From Amblyomma americanum (lineage: Eukaryota; Arthropoda; Arachnida; Ixodida; Ixodidae): a stretch of 64,000 nucleotides of DNA. Below are positions 22,540-36,166 of this stretch, piece by piece (position 1 is the stretch's first letter; each line of letters begins with the position of its first letter). Made by a program: the position numbers and the translations under genes. The notes under the pieces were generated by a model that saw nothing but the letters and a program-made list of their open reading frames with translations, made no database searches and had not been told where the DNA came from. The DNA is taken from contig NW_027526508.1 in assembly GCF_052857255.1 (NCBI RefSeq), positions 186,001 through 250,000 of the forward strand, written 5' to 3'.

Positions 22540-25500
22540 TCAGAACTGCGCGAAAACTTGTATTCCAGCTCCAAACAACGGGATACATCGTTTTAGATCG
22601 AAACTAGCAAAATTCACGAGCATCAATTTTAAAAGTCGTCGAAGAGTAGACGAGAGAAAGGTGTAAACTTTTTCTCTCAGAACTGCGCGAAAACTTGTAT
22701 TCCGGCTCAAATAATTGAGATACATCGCTTTAGATCGAAACTAGCAAGATTCACGAGCATCGATTTTACATGTCGTCGAAGAGAACGAGAGAAAGGTGTA
22801 AACTTTTTCTCTCAGAACTGCGCAAAAATTTGTATTCCGGCTCAAATAATTGAGATACATCGCTTTAGATCGAAACTAGCAAGATTCACGAGCATCGATT
22901 TTACATGTCGTCGAAGAGAACGAGAGAAAGGTGTAAACTTTTTCTCTCAGAACTGCGCGAAAAATTGTATTCCGGCTCAAAACAACGGGATACATTGTTT
23001 TAGAGCGAAACTATCAAGATTCACGAGCATCGATTTTACAAGTCGTCGAAGAGTAGACGAGAGAAAGGTGTAAACGTTTTCTCTCAGAACTGCGTGAAGA
23101 CTTGTATTCCGGCTCAAAACAACGGGATACATCGTTTTAGATCGAAACTAGCAAGATTAACGAGCATCGATTTTGCAAGTCGACGAAGAGTAGACGAGAG
23201 AAAGGTGTAAACTTTTTCTCTCAGAACTGCGCGAAAACTTGTATTCCGGCTCAAAACAACGGGATACATTGTTTTAGAACGAAACTAGCACAATTAACGA
23301 GCATCGATTTTACAAGTAGTCGAAGAGTAGACGAGAGATAGGTGTAAACTTTTTCTCTCAGAACTGCGCGAAAACTTGTATTCCGGCTCAAATAATTGAG
23401 ATACATCGCTTTAGATTGAAACTAGCAAGATTCATGAACATCGATTTTACATGTCGTCGAAGAGTAGACGAGAGAAAGGTGTAAACTTTTTCTCTCAGAA
23501 CTGCGCGAAAACTCGTATTCCGGCTCAAAACAACGGGGTAAATTGTTTTAAAGCGAAACTATCAAAATTCACGAGCATCGATTTTACAAGTCGTCGAAGA
23601 GTAGACGAGAGAAAGGTGTAAACTTTTTCTCTCAGAACTGCGCGAAAAATTGTATTCCGGCTCAAAACAACGGGATACATCGCTTTAGATCGAAACTAGC
23701 AAGATTCACGAGCATCGATTTTACATGTCGTCGAAGAGAACGAGAGAAAGGTGTAAACTTTTTCTCTCAGAACTGCGCAAAAATTTGTATTCCGGCTCAA
23801 TACAACGGGATACATGGTTTTAGATCGAAACTAGCAAGATTCACGAGCATCAATTTTACAAGTTGTCGATGAGTAGACGAGAGAAAGGTGTAAACGTTTT
23901 CTCTCAGAACTGCGTGAAGACTTGTATTCCGGCTCAAAACAACGGGATACATCGTTTTAGATCGAAACTAGCAAGATTCACGAGCATCAATTTTACAAGT
24001 TGTCGAAGAGTGGACGAGAGAAAGGTGTAAACGTTTTCTCTCAGAACTGCGTGAAGACTTGTATTCCGGCTCAGAACAACGGGATACATCGTTTTAGATC
24101 GAAACTAGCAAGATTAACGAGCATCGATTTTACAAGTCGACGAAGAGTAGACGAGAGAAAGGTGTAAACTTTTTCTCTCAGAACTGCGCGAAAACTTGTA
24201 TTCCGGCTCAAAACAACGGGATACATCGTTTTAGAACGAAATTAGCACAATTAACGGGCATCGATTTTACAAGTCGTCGAAGAGTAGACGAGAGATAGGT
24301 GTAAACTTTTTCTCTCAGAACTGCGCGAAAACTTGTATTCCGGCTAAAACAACGGGATACATCGTTTTAGATCGAAACTAGCAAGATTCACGAGCATCGA
24401 TTTTACAAGTCGTCGCAGAGTAGACGAGAGAAAGGTGTAAATTTTTCTCTCAGAACTGCGCGAAAACTTGTATTCCGGCTCAAAACAACGAAATACATTG
24501 TTTTAGATCGAAACCATCAAGATTCAGGAGCATCGATTTTACAAGTCGTCGAAGAGTAGACGAGAGAAAGGTGTAAACTTTTTCTCTCAGAACTGTGCGA
24601 AAAATTGTATTTCGGCTCAAAACAACGGGATAAATCGTTTCAGATCGAAAGTCGCAAAATTCACGAGCATCGATTTAACAAGTCGTCGAAGAGTAGACGA
24701 GAGAAAGGTGTAAACTTTTTCTCTCAGAACTGCGCGAAAACTCGTATTCCGGCTCAAAACAACGGGGTAAATTGTTTTAGAGCGAAACTCAAAATTCTCG
24801 AGCATCGATTTTACAAGTCGTCGAAGAGTAGACGAGAGAAAGGTGTAAACTTTTTCTCTCAGAACTGCGCGAAAAATTGTATTCCGGCTCAAAAGAACGA
24901 AATACATCGTTTGAGATCGAAACTAGCAAGATTAACGAGCAGCGATTTTACAAGTCGTCGAAGAGTAGACGAGAGAAAGGTGTAAACGTTTTCTCTCCGA
25001 ACTGCGCGAAAACTTGTATTCCAGCTCAAAACAACGGGATACATCGTTTTAGATCGAAACTAGCAAAATTCACGAGCATCAATTTTAAAAGTCGTCGAAG
25101 AGTAGACGAGAGAAAGGTGTAAACTTTTTCTCTCCGAACTGCGCGAAAACTTGTATTCCGGCTCAAAACAACGGGATACATCGTTTTAGATCGAAAGTAG
25201 CAAAATTCACGAGCATCAATTTAACAAGTCGTCGAAGAGTAGACGAGAGAAAGGCGTAAACTTTTTCTCTCAGAACTGCGCGAAAACTTGCATTCCGGCT
25301 CAAATAATTGAGATACATCGCTTTAGATCGAAACTAGCAAGATTCACGAACATCGATTTTACATGTCGTCGAAGAGAACGAGAGAAAAGTGTAAACATTT
25401 TCTCTCAGAACTGCGTGAAGACTTGTATTCCGGCTCAAAACAACGGGATACATCGTTTTAGATCGAAACTAGCAAGATTAACGAGCATCGATTTTACAAG

Positions 25501-27318
25501 TCGACGAAGAGTAGACGAGAGAAAGGTGTAAACTTTTTCTCTCAGAACTGCGCGAAAACTTGTATTCCGGCTCAAAACAACGGGATTCATCGTTTTAGAT
25601 TGAAACTAGCACAATTAACGAGCATCGATTTTACAAGTCGTCGAAGAGTAGACGAGAGATAGGTGTAAACTTTTTCTCTCGGAACTGCGCGTAAACTTGT
25701 ATTCCGGCTCAAAACAACGGGATACATCGTTTTAGATCGAAACTAGCAAGATTCACGAGCATCGATTTTACAAGTCGTCGCAGAGTAGACGAGAGAAAGG
25801 TGTAAGTTTTTCTCTCAGAACTGCGCGAAAACTTGTATTCCGGCTCAAAACAACGAAATACATTGTTTTAGATCGAAACTATCAAGATTCACGAGCATCA
25901 ATTTTACAAGTCGTCGAAGAGTAGACGAGAGAAAGGTGTAAACTTTTTCTCTCAGAACTGCGCGAAAACTTGTATTCCGGCTCAAATAATTGAGATACAT
26001 CGCTTTAGATCGAAACTAGCAAGATTCACGAGCATCGATTTTACATGTCGTCGAAGAGAACGAGAGAAAGGTGTAAACTTTTTCTCTCAGAACTGCGCGA
26101 AAAATTGTATTCCGGCTCAAAACAACGGGATACATTGTTTTAGAGCGAAACTATCAAGATTCACGAGCATCGATTTTACAAGTCGTCGAAGAGTAGACGA
26201 GAGAAAGGTGTAAACTTTTTCTCTCAGAACTGCGCGAAAACTTGTATTCCGGCTCATAACAACGGGATACATTGTTTTAGATCGAAACTAGCAAGATTAA
26301 CGAGCATCGATTTTACAAGTCGTCAAAGAGTAGACGAGAGAAAGGTGTAAACTTTTTCTCTCAGAACTGCGCGAAAACTTGTATTCCAGCTCAAAACAAC
26401 GGGATACATCGTTTTAGATCGAAAGTAGCAAAATTCACGAGCATCGATTTAACAAGTCGTCGAAGAGTAGACGAGAGAAAGGTGTAAACTTTTTCTCTCA
26501 GAACTGCGCGAAAACTTGTATTCCGGCTCAAATAATTGAGATACATCGCTTTAGATTGCAACTAGCAAGATTCGCGAACATCGATTTTACATGTCGTCGA
26601 AGAGTAGACGAGAGAAAGGTGTAAACTTTTTCTCTCAGAACTGCGCGAAAACTCGTATTCCGGCTCAAAACAACGGGGTAAATTGTTTTAGAGCGAAACT
26701 ATCAAAATTCACGAGCATCGATTTTACAAGTCGTCGAAGAGTAGACGAGAGAAAGGTGTAAACTTTTACACTCAGAACTGCGCGAAAAATTGTATTCCGG
26801 CTCAAAACAACGGGATACATCGTTTTAGATTGAAACTAGCAAGATTCACGAGCATCTATTTTACAAGTCGTCGCAGAGTAGACGAGAGAAAGGTGTAAAT
26901 TTTTCTCTCAGAACTGCGCGAAAACTTGTATTCCGGCTCAAAACAACAGAATACATCGTTTTAGATCGAAACTACCAAGATTAACGAGCATCGATTTTAC
27001 AAGTCGTCGAAGAGTAGACGAGAGAAAGGTGTAAACGTTTTCACTCAGAACTGCGCGCAAACTTGTATTCCGGCTCAAAACAACGGGATACATCGTTTTA
27101 GATCGAAACTATTAAGATTCACGAGCATCGATTTTACAAGTCGTTGAAGAGTAGACGAGAGAAAGGTGTAAACTTTTTCTCTCAGATCTGCGCGAAAAAT
27201 AGTATTCCGGCTAAAAACAACGGGATACATCGTTTTAGATAGAAAGTAGCAAAATTCACGAGCATCGATTTAACAAGTCGTCGAAGAGTAGACGAGAGAA
27301 AGGTGTAAACTTTTTCTC
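22540..27318 (+). repeat. Super-HOR block B, copy 2
   Basis: About 35 monomers, cassette at 24605-25122. It shares private changes with copy 3 that copy 1 lacks: 'gagcagcgatttt' instead of 'gagcatcgatttt' near 24940, 'gctcagaacaac' near 24070, and a lost base in 'ggctaaaacaacggg' near 24344. The spacing to copy 3 is about 4780 bp. Confidence 0.82.
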
Positions 27319-30300
27319 TCAGAACTGCGCGAAAACTTGTATTCCAGCTCCAAACAACGGGATACATCGTTTTAGATCGAAACTAGCAAAATTCACGAGC
27401 ATCAATTTTAAAAGTCGTCGAAGAGTAGACGAGAGAAAGGTGTAAACTTTTTCTCTCAGAACTGCGCGAAAACTTGTATTCCGGCTCAAATAATTGAGAT
27501 ACATCGCTTTAGGTCGAAACTAGCAAGATTCACGAGCATCGATTTTACATGTCGTCGAAGAGAACGAGAGAAAGGTGTAAACTTTTTCTCTCAGAACTGC
27601 GCAAAAATTTGTATTCCGGCTCAAAACAACGGGATACATCGTTTTAGATCGAAACTAGCAAGATTCACGAGCATCAATTTTACAAGTTGTCGAAGAGTAG
27701 ACGAGAGAAAGGTGTAAGCGTTTTCTCTCAGAACTGCGTGAAGACTTGTATTCCGGCTCAAAACAACGGGATACATCGTTTTAGATCGAAACTAGCAAGA
27801 TTCACGAGCATCAATTTTACAAGTTGTCGAAGAGTAGACGTGAGAAAGGTGTAAACGTTTTCTCTCAGAACTGCGTGAAGACTTGTATTCCGGCTCAAAA
27901 CAACGGGATACATCGTTTTAGATCGAAACTAGCAAGATTAACGAGCATCGATTTTGCAAGTCGACGAAGAGTAGACGAGAGAAAGGTGTAAACTTTTTCT
28001 CTCAGAACTGCGCGAAAACTTGTATTCCGGCTCAAAACAACGGGATACATTGTTTTAGAACGAAACTAGCACAATTAACGAGCATCGATTTTACAAGTAG
28101 TCGAAGAGTAGACGAGAGATAGGTGTAAACTTTTTCTCTCAGAACTGCGCGAAAACTTGTATTCCGGCTCAAATAATTGAGATACATCGCTTTAGATTGA
28201 AACTAGCAAGATTCATGAACATCGATTTTACATGTCGTCGAAGAGTAGACGAGAGAAAGGTGTAAACTTTTTCTCTCAGAACTGCGCGAAAACTCGTATT
28301 CCGGCTCAAAACAACGGGGTAAATTGTTTTAAAGCGAAACTATCAAAATTCACGAGCATCGATTTTACAAGTCGTCGAAGAGTAGACGAGAGAAAGGTGT
28401 AAACTTTTTCTCTCAGAACTGCGCGAAAAATTGTATTCCGGCTCAAAACAACGGGATACATCGCTTTAGATCGAAACTAGCAAGATTCACGAGCATCGAT
28501 TTTACATGTCGTCGAAGAGAACGAGAGAAAGGTGTAAACTTTTTCTCTCAGAACTGCGCAAAAATTTGTATTCCGGCTCAATACAACGGGATACATGGTT
28601 TTAGATCGAAACTAGCAAGATTCACGAGCATCAATTTTACAAGTTGTCGATGAGTAGACGAGAGAAAGGTGTAAACGTTTTCTCTCAGAACTGCGTGAAG
28701 ACTTGTATTCCGGCTCAAAACAACGGGATACATCGTTTTAGATCGAAACTAGCAAGATTCACGAGCATCAATTTTACAAGTTGTCGAAGAGTGGACGAGA
28801 GAAAGGTGTAAACGTTTTCTCTCAGAACTGCGTGAAGACTTGTATTCCGGCTCAGAACAACGGGATACATCGTTTTAGATCGAAACTAGCAAGATTAACG
28901 AGCATCGATTTTACAAGTCGACGAAGAGTAGACGAGAGAAAGGTGTAAACTTTTTCTCTCAGAACTGCGCGAAAACTTGTATTCCGGCTCAAAACAACGG
29001 GATACATCGTTTTAGAACGAAATTAGCACAATTAACGAGCATCGATTTTACAAGTCGTCGAAGAGTAGACGAGAGATAGGTGTAAACTTTTTCTCTCAGA
29101 ACTGCGCGAAAACTTGTATTCCGGCTAAAACAACGGGATACATCGTTTTAGATCGAAACTAGCAAGATTCACGAGCATCGATTTTACAAGTCGTCGCAGA
29201 GTAGACGAGAGAAAGGTGTAAATTTTTCTCTCAGAACTGCGCGAAAACTTGTATTCCGGCTCAAAACAACGAAATACATTGTTTTAGATCGAAACCATCA
29301 AGATTCAGGAGCATCGATTTTACAAGTCGTCGAAGAGTAGACGAGAGAAAGGTGTAAACTTTTTCTCTCAGAACTGTGCGAAAAATTGTATTTCGGCTCA
29401 AAACAACGGGATAAATCGTTTCAGATCGAAAGTCGCAAAATTCACGAGCATCGATTTAACAAGTCGTCGAAGAGTAGACGAGAGAAAGGTGTAAACTTTT
29501 TCTCTCAGAACTGCGCGAAAACTCGTATTCCGGCTCAAAACAACGGGGTAAATTGTTTTAGAGCGAAACTCAAAATTCTCGAGCATCGATTTTACAAGTC
29601 GTCGAAGAGTAGACGAGAGAAAGGTGTAAACTTTTTCTCTCAGAACTGCGCGAAAAATTGTATTCCGGCTCAAAAGAACGAAATACATCGTTTGAGATCG
29701 AAACTAGCAAGATTAACGAGCAGCGATTTTACAAGTCGTCGAAGAGTAGACGAGAGAAAGGTGTAAACGTTTTCTCTCCGAACTGCGCGAAAACTTGTAT
29801 TCCAGCTCAAAACAACGGGATACATCGTTTTAGATCGAAACTAGCAAAATTCACGAGCATCAATTTTAAAAGTCGTCGAAGAGTAGACGAGAGAAAGGTG
29901 TAAACTTTTTCTCTCCGAACTGCGCGAAAACTTGTATTCCGGCTCAAAACAACGGGATACATCGTTTTAGATCGAAAGTAGCAACATTCACGAGCATCAA
30001 TTTAACAAGTCGTCGAAGAGTAGACGAGAGAAAGGCGTAAACTTTTTCTCTCAGAACTGCGCGAAAACTTGCATTCCGGCTCAAATAATTGAGATACATC
30101 GCTTTAGATCGAAACTAGCAAGATTCACGAACATCGATTTTACATGTCGTCGAAGAGAACGAGAGAAAAGTGTAAACATTTTCTCTCAGAACTGCGTGAA
30201 GACTTGTATTCCGGCTCAAAACAACGGGATACATCGTTTTAGATCGAAACTAGCAAGATTAACGAGCATCGATTTTACAAGTCGACGAAGAGTAGACGAG

Positions 30301-30870
30301 AGAAAGGTGTAAACTTTTTCTCTCAGAACTGCGCGAAAACTTGTATTCCGGCTCAAAACAACGGGATTCATCGTTTTAGATTGAAACTAGCACAATTAAC
30401 GAGCATCGATTTTACAAGTCGTCGAAGAGTAGACGAGAGATAGGTGTAAACTTTTTCTCTCGGAACTGCGCGTAAACTTGTATTCCGGCTCAAAACAACG
30501 GGATACATCGTTTTAGATCGAAACTAGCAAGATTCACGAGCATCGATTTTACAAGTCGTCGCAGAGTAGACGAGAGAAAGGTGTAAGTTTTTCTCTCAGA
30601 ACTGCGCGAAAACTTGTATTCCGGCTCAAAACAACGAAATACATTGTTTTAGATCGAAACTATCAAGATTCACGAGCATCAATTTTACAAGTCGTCGAAG
30701 AGTAGACGAGAGAAAGGTGTAAACTTTTTCTCTCAGAACTGCGCGAAAACTTGTATTCCGGCTCAAATAATTGAGATACATCGCTTTAGATCGAAACTAG
30801 CAAGATTCACGAGCATCGATTTTACATGTCGTCGAAGAGAACGAGAGAAAGGTGTAAACTTTTTCTCTCA
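27319..30870 (+). repeat. Super-HOR block B, copy 3
   Basis: Cassette at 29386-29903, with the same 'gagcagcgatttt' change as copy 2. It follows copy 2 monomer by monomer from the 'caataattgag' types through 'gatacatggttttag' to the 'cttgcattccgg' monomer near 30070. Confidence 0.82.
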
Positions 30871-33800
30871 GAACTGCGCAAAAATTTGTATTCCGGCTCA
30901 ATACAACGGGATACATGGTTTTAGATCAAAACTAGCAAGATTCACGAGCATCAATTTTACAAGTTGTCGATGAGTAGACGAGAGAAAGGTGTAAACGTTT
31001 TCTCTCAGAACTGCGTGAAGACTTGTATTCCGGCTCAAAACAACGGGATACATCGTTTTAGAACGAAATTAGCACAATTAACGAGCATCGATTTTACAAG
31101 TCGTCGAAGAGTAGACGAGAGATAGGTGTAAACTTTTTCTCTCAGAACTGCGCGAAAACTTGTATTCCGGCTCAAAACAACGGGATACATCGTTTTAGAT
31201 CGAAACTAGCAAGATTCACGAGCATCGATTTTACAAGTCGTCGCAGAGTAGACGAGAGAAAGGTGTAAATTTTTCTCTCAGAACTGCGCGAAAACTTGTA
31301 TTCCGGCTCAAAACAACGAAATACATTGTTTTAGATCGAAACCATCAAGATTCAGGAGCATCGATTTTACAAGTCGTCGAAGAGTAGACGAGAGAAAGGT
31401 GTAAACTTTTTCTCTCAGAACTGCGCGAAAAATTGTATTTCGGCTCAAAACAACGGGATAAATCGTTTCAGATCGAAAGTCGCAAAATTCACGAGCATCG
31501 ATTTAACAAGTCGTCGAAGAGTAGACGAGAGAAAGGTGTAAACTTTTTCTCTCAGAACTGCGCGAAAACTCGTATTCCGGCTCAAAACAACGGGGTAAAT
31601 TGTTTTAGAGCGAAACTCAAAATTCTCGAGCATCGATTTTACAAGTCGTCGAAGAGTAGACGAGAGAAAGGTGTAAACTTTTTCTCTCAGAACTGCGCGA
31701 AAAATTGTATTCCGGCTCAAAAGAACGAAATACATCGTTTGAGATCGAAACTAGCAAGATTAACGAGCATCGATTTTACAAGTCGTCGATGAGTAGACGA
31801 GAGAAAGGTGTAAACGTTTTCTCTCCGAACTGCGCGAAAACTTGTATTCCAGCTCAAAACAACGGGATACATCGTTTTAGATCGAAACTAGCAAAATTTA
31901 CGAGCATCAATTTTAAAAGTCGTCGAAGAGTAGACGAGAGAAAGGTGTAAACTTTTTCTCTCCGAACTGCGCGAAAACTTGTATTCCGGCTCAAAACAAC
32001 GGGATACATCGTTTTAGATCGAAAGTAGCAAAATTCACGAGCATCAATTTAACAAGTCGTCGAAGAGTAGACGAGAGAAAGGCGTAAACTTTTTCTCTCA
32101 GAACTGCGCGAAAACTTGCATTCCGGCTCAAATAATTGAGATACATCGCTTTAGATCGAAACTAGCAAGATTCACGAACATCGATTTTACATGTCGTCGA
32201 AGAGAACGAGAGACAAGTGTAAACATTTTCTCTCAGAACTGCGTGAAGACTTGTATTCCGGCTCAAAACAACGGGATACATCGTTTTAAATCGAAACTAG
32301 CAAGAATAACGAGCATCGATTTTACAAGTCGACGAAGAGTAGACGAGAGAAAGGTGTAAACTTTTTCTCTCAGAACTGCGCGAAAACTTGTATTCCGGCT
32401 CAAAACAACGGTATTCATCGTTTTAGATTGAAACTAGCACAATTAACGAGCATCGATTTTACAAGTCGTCGAAGAGTAGACGAGAGATAGGTGTAAACTT
32501 TTTCTCTCGGAACTGCGCGTAAACTTGTATTCCGGCTCAAAACAACGGGATACATCGTTTTAGATCGAAACTAGCAAGATTCACGAGCATCGATTTTACA
32601 AGTCGTCGCAGAGTAGACGAGAGAAAGGTGTAAGTTTTTCTCTCAGAACTGCGCGAAAACTTGTATTCCGGCTCAAAACAACGAAATACATTGTTTTAGA
32701 TCGAAACTATCAAGATTCACGAGCATCAATTTTACAAGTCGTCGAAGAGTAGACGAGAGAAAGGTGTAAACTTTTTCTCTCAGAACTGCGCGAAAACTTG
32801 TATTCCGGCTCAAATAATTGAGATACATCGCTTTAGATCGAAACTAGCAAGATTCACGAGCATCGATTTTACATGTCGTCGAAGAGAACGAGAGAAAGGT
32901 GTAAACTTTTTCTCTCAGAACTGCACAAAAATTTGTATTCCGGCTCAAAACAACGGGATACATCGTTTTAGATCGAAACTAGCAAGATTCACGAGCATCG
33001 ATTTTACAAGTTGTCGAAGAGTAGACGAGAGAAAGGTGTAAACGTTTTCTCTCAGAACTGCGTGAAGACTTGTATTCCGGCTCAAAACAACGGGATACAT
33101 CGTTTTAGATCGAAACTAGCAAGATTAACGAGCATCGATTTTACAAGTCGACGAAGAGTACACGAGAGAAAGGTGTAAACTTTTTCTCTCAGAACTGCGC
33201 GAAAACTTGTATTCCGGCTCAAAACAACGGGATACATCGTTTTTGATCGAAACTAGCACAATTAACGAGCATCGATTTTACAAGTCGTCGAAGAGTAGAG
33301 GAGAGAAAGGTGTAAACATTTTCTCTCAGAACTGCGCGAAAACACGTATTCGGGCTCAAAACAACGGGATACATCGTTTTAGAGCGAAACTATCAAGATT
33401 CACGAGCATCGATTTTACAAGTCGTCGAAGAGTAGACGAGAGAAAGGTGTAAACTTTTTCTCTCAGAACTGCGCAAAAATTTGTATTCCGGCTCAAAACA
33501 ACGGGATACATCGCTTTAGATCGAAACTAGCAAGATTAACGAGCATCGATTTTACAAGTTGTCGAAGAGTAGACGAGAGAAAGGTGTAAACGTTTTCTCT
33601 CAGAACTGCGTGAAGACTTGTATTCCGGCTCAAAACAACGGGATACATCGTTTTAGATCGAAACTAGCAAGATTAACGAGCATCGATTTTACAAGTCGAC
33701 GAAGAGTAGACGAGAGAAAGGTGTAAACTTTTTCTCTCAGAACTGCGCGAAAACTTGTATTCCGGCTCAAAACAACGCGATACATCGTTTTAGATCGAAA

Positions 33801-33900
33801 CTAGCACAATTAACGAGCATCGATTTTACAAGTCGTCGAAGAGTAGTCGAGAGATAGGTGTAAACTTTTTCTCTCAGAACTGCGCGAAAACTTGTATTCC
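30870..33900 (+). repeat. Super-HOR block B, partial copy 4 and divergent tail
   Basis: Cassette at 31433-31950, 2047 bp after copy 3's (15 monomers less 8 bases), so this is a shorter duplication of part of copy 3. It lacks monomers found between 'gatacatggtttt' and the cassette in copy 3. After about 32900 the order resembles copy 1 near 21590 ('ctgcacaaaaattt') and then becomes unlike the other copies. Confidence 0.75.
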
Positions 33901-35210
33901 GGCTCAAAACAACGAAATACATTGTTTTAGATCGAAACCATCAAGATTCAGGAGCATCGATTTTACAAGTCGTCGAAGAGTAGACGAGAGAAAGGTGTAA
34001 ACTTTTTCTCTCAGAACTGCGCGAAAAATTGTATTTCGGCTCAAAACAACGGGATAAATTGTTTCAGATCGAAAGTCGCAAAATTCACGAGCATCGATTT
34101 AACAAGTCGTCGAAGAGTAGACGAGAGAAAGGTGTAATCTTTTTCTCTCAGAACTGCGCGAAAAATTGTATTCCGGCTCAAAACAACGGAATACATCGTT
34201 TTAAATCGAAAGTAGCAAAATTCACGAGCATCGATTTAACAAGTCGTAGAAGAGTAGACGAGAGAAAGGTGTAAACTTTTTCTCTCAGAACTGCGCGAAA
34301 ACTTGTATTCCGGCTCAAATCATTGAGATACATCGTTTTAGATCAAAACTAGCAAGATTCACGAGCATCGATTTAACAAGTCGTTGAAGAGTAGACGAGA
34401 GAATGGTGTAAACTTTTTCTCTCAGAACTGCGCGAAAACTTGTATTCCGGCTCAAAACATCGGGGTAAATTGTTTTAGAGCGAAACTGTCAAAATTCAGG
34501 AGCATCGATTTTACAAGTCGTCGAAGAGTAGACGAGAGAAAGGTGTAAACTTTTTCTCTCAGAACTGCGCGAAAAATTGTATTCCGGCTCAAAACAACGG
34601 GATACATTGTTTTAGAGCGAAACCATCAAGATTCACGAGCATCGATTTTACAAGTCGTCGAAGAGTAGACGAGAGAAAGGTGTAAACTTTTTCTCTCAGA
34701 ACTGCGCGAAAACTTGTATTCCGGCTCAAAACAACGGGATACATCGTTTTAGATCGAAACTAGCCAGATTCACGAGCATCGATTTTAAAAGTTGTCGATG
34801 AGTAGACGAGAAAAAGGTGTAAACTTTTTCTCTCAGAACTGCGCGAAAACTTGTATTCTGGCTCAAAACAACGGGATACATTGTTTTAGATCGAAACTAG
34901 CACGATTAACGGGCATCGATTTTACAAGTCGTCGAAGAGTAGACGAGAGAAAGGTGTAACCTTTTTCTCTCAGAACTGCGCGAAAACTCGTATTCCGGCT
35001 CAAAACAACGGGATTCATTGTTTTAGAGCGAAACTATCAATATTCACGAGCATCGATTTTACAAGTCGTCGAAGAGTAGACGAGAGAAAGGTGTAAACTT
35101 TTTCTCTCAGAACTGCGCGAAAACTTGTATTCCGTCTCAAAACAACGGGATACATCGTTTTAGATCGAAACTAGCAAGATTCACGAGCATCGATTTTACA
35201 AGTCGTCGCA
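33900..35210 (+). repeat. Satellite, transition from family B to family C
   Basis: Monomers with 'ctcaaatcattgagatac' (near 34314), 'gagcgaaactgtcaaaatt', 'gagcgaaaccatcaag' and 'tagcacgattaacgggc'. This order recurs near 45260 and 59068. No gene is seen. Confidence 0.75.
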
Positions 35211-36166
35211 GAGTTAGACGAGAGAAAGGTGTAAATTTTTCTCTCAGAACTGCGCGAAAAATTGTATTCCGGCTCAAAACAACGGGATACATCGTTTTAA
35301 ATCGAAAGTAGCAAAATTCACGAGCATCGATTTAACAAGTCGTCGAAGAGTAGACGAAAGAAAGGTGTAAACTTTTTCTCTCAGAACTGCGCGAAAACTT
35401 GTATTCCGGCTCAAAACAACGGGATACATCGTTTTAGATCAAAACTAGCAAGATTCACGAGCATCGATTTAACAAGTCGTTGAAGAGTAGACGAGAGAAA
35501 GGTGTAAACTTTTTCTCACAGAACTGCGCGATAACTCGTATTCCGGCTCAAAACATCGGGGTAAATTGTTTTAGAGCGAAACTCAAAATTCACGAGCATC
35601 GATTTTACAAGTCGTCGAAGAGTAGACGAGAGAAAGGTGTAAACTTTTTCTCTCAGAACTGCGCGAAAAATTGTATTCCGGCTCATAACAACGGGATACA
35701 TTGTTTTAGATCGAAACTAGCAAGATTAACGAGCATCGATTTTACAAGTCGTTGAAGAGTACACGAGAGAAAGGTGTAAACTTTTTCTCTCAGAACTGCG
35801 CGACAACTTGTATTCCAGCTCAAAACAACGGGATACATCGTTTTAGATTGAAACTAGCAAGATTCACGAGCATCGATTTTACAAGTCGTCGCAGAGTAGA
35901 CGAGAGAAAGGTGTAAGTTTTTCTCTCAGAACTGCGCGAAAACTCGTATTCCGGCTCAAAACAACGGGGTAAATTGTTTTAGAGCGAAACTATCAAAATT
36001 CACGAGCATCGATTTTACAAGTCGTCGAAGAGTAGACGAGAGAAAGGTGTAAACTTTTTCTCTCAGAACTGCGCGAAAAATTGTATTCCGGCTCAAAATA
36101 ACGGGATACATCGTTTTAGATTGAAACTAGCAAGATTCACGAGCATCGATTTTACAAGTCGTCGCA
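35211..36166 (+). repeat. Family C HOR, 7-monomer unit
   Basis: From one 'gagttagacg' (a 138-bp monomer with an inserted t) to the next, 956 bp. Confidence 0.85.
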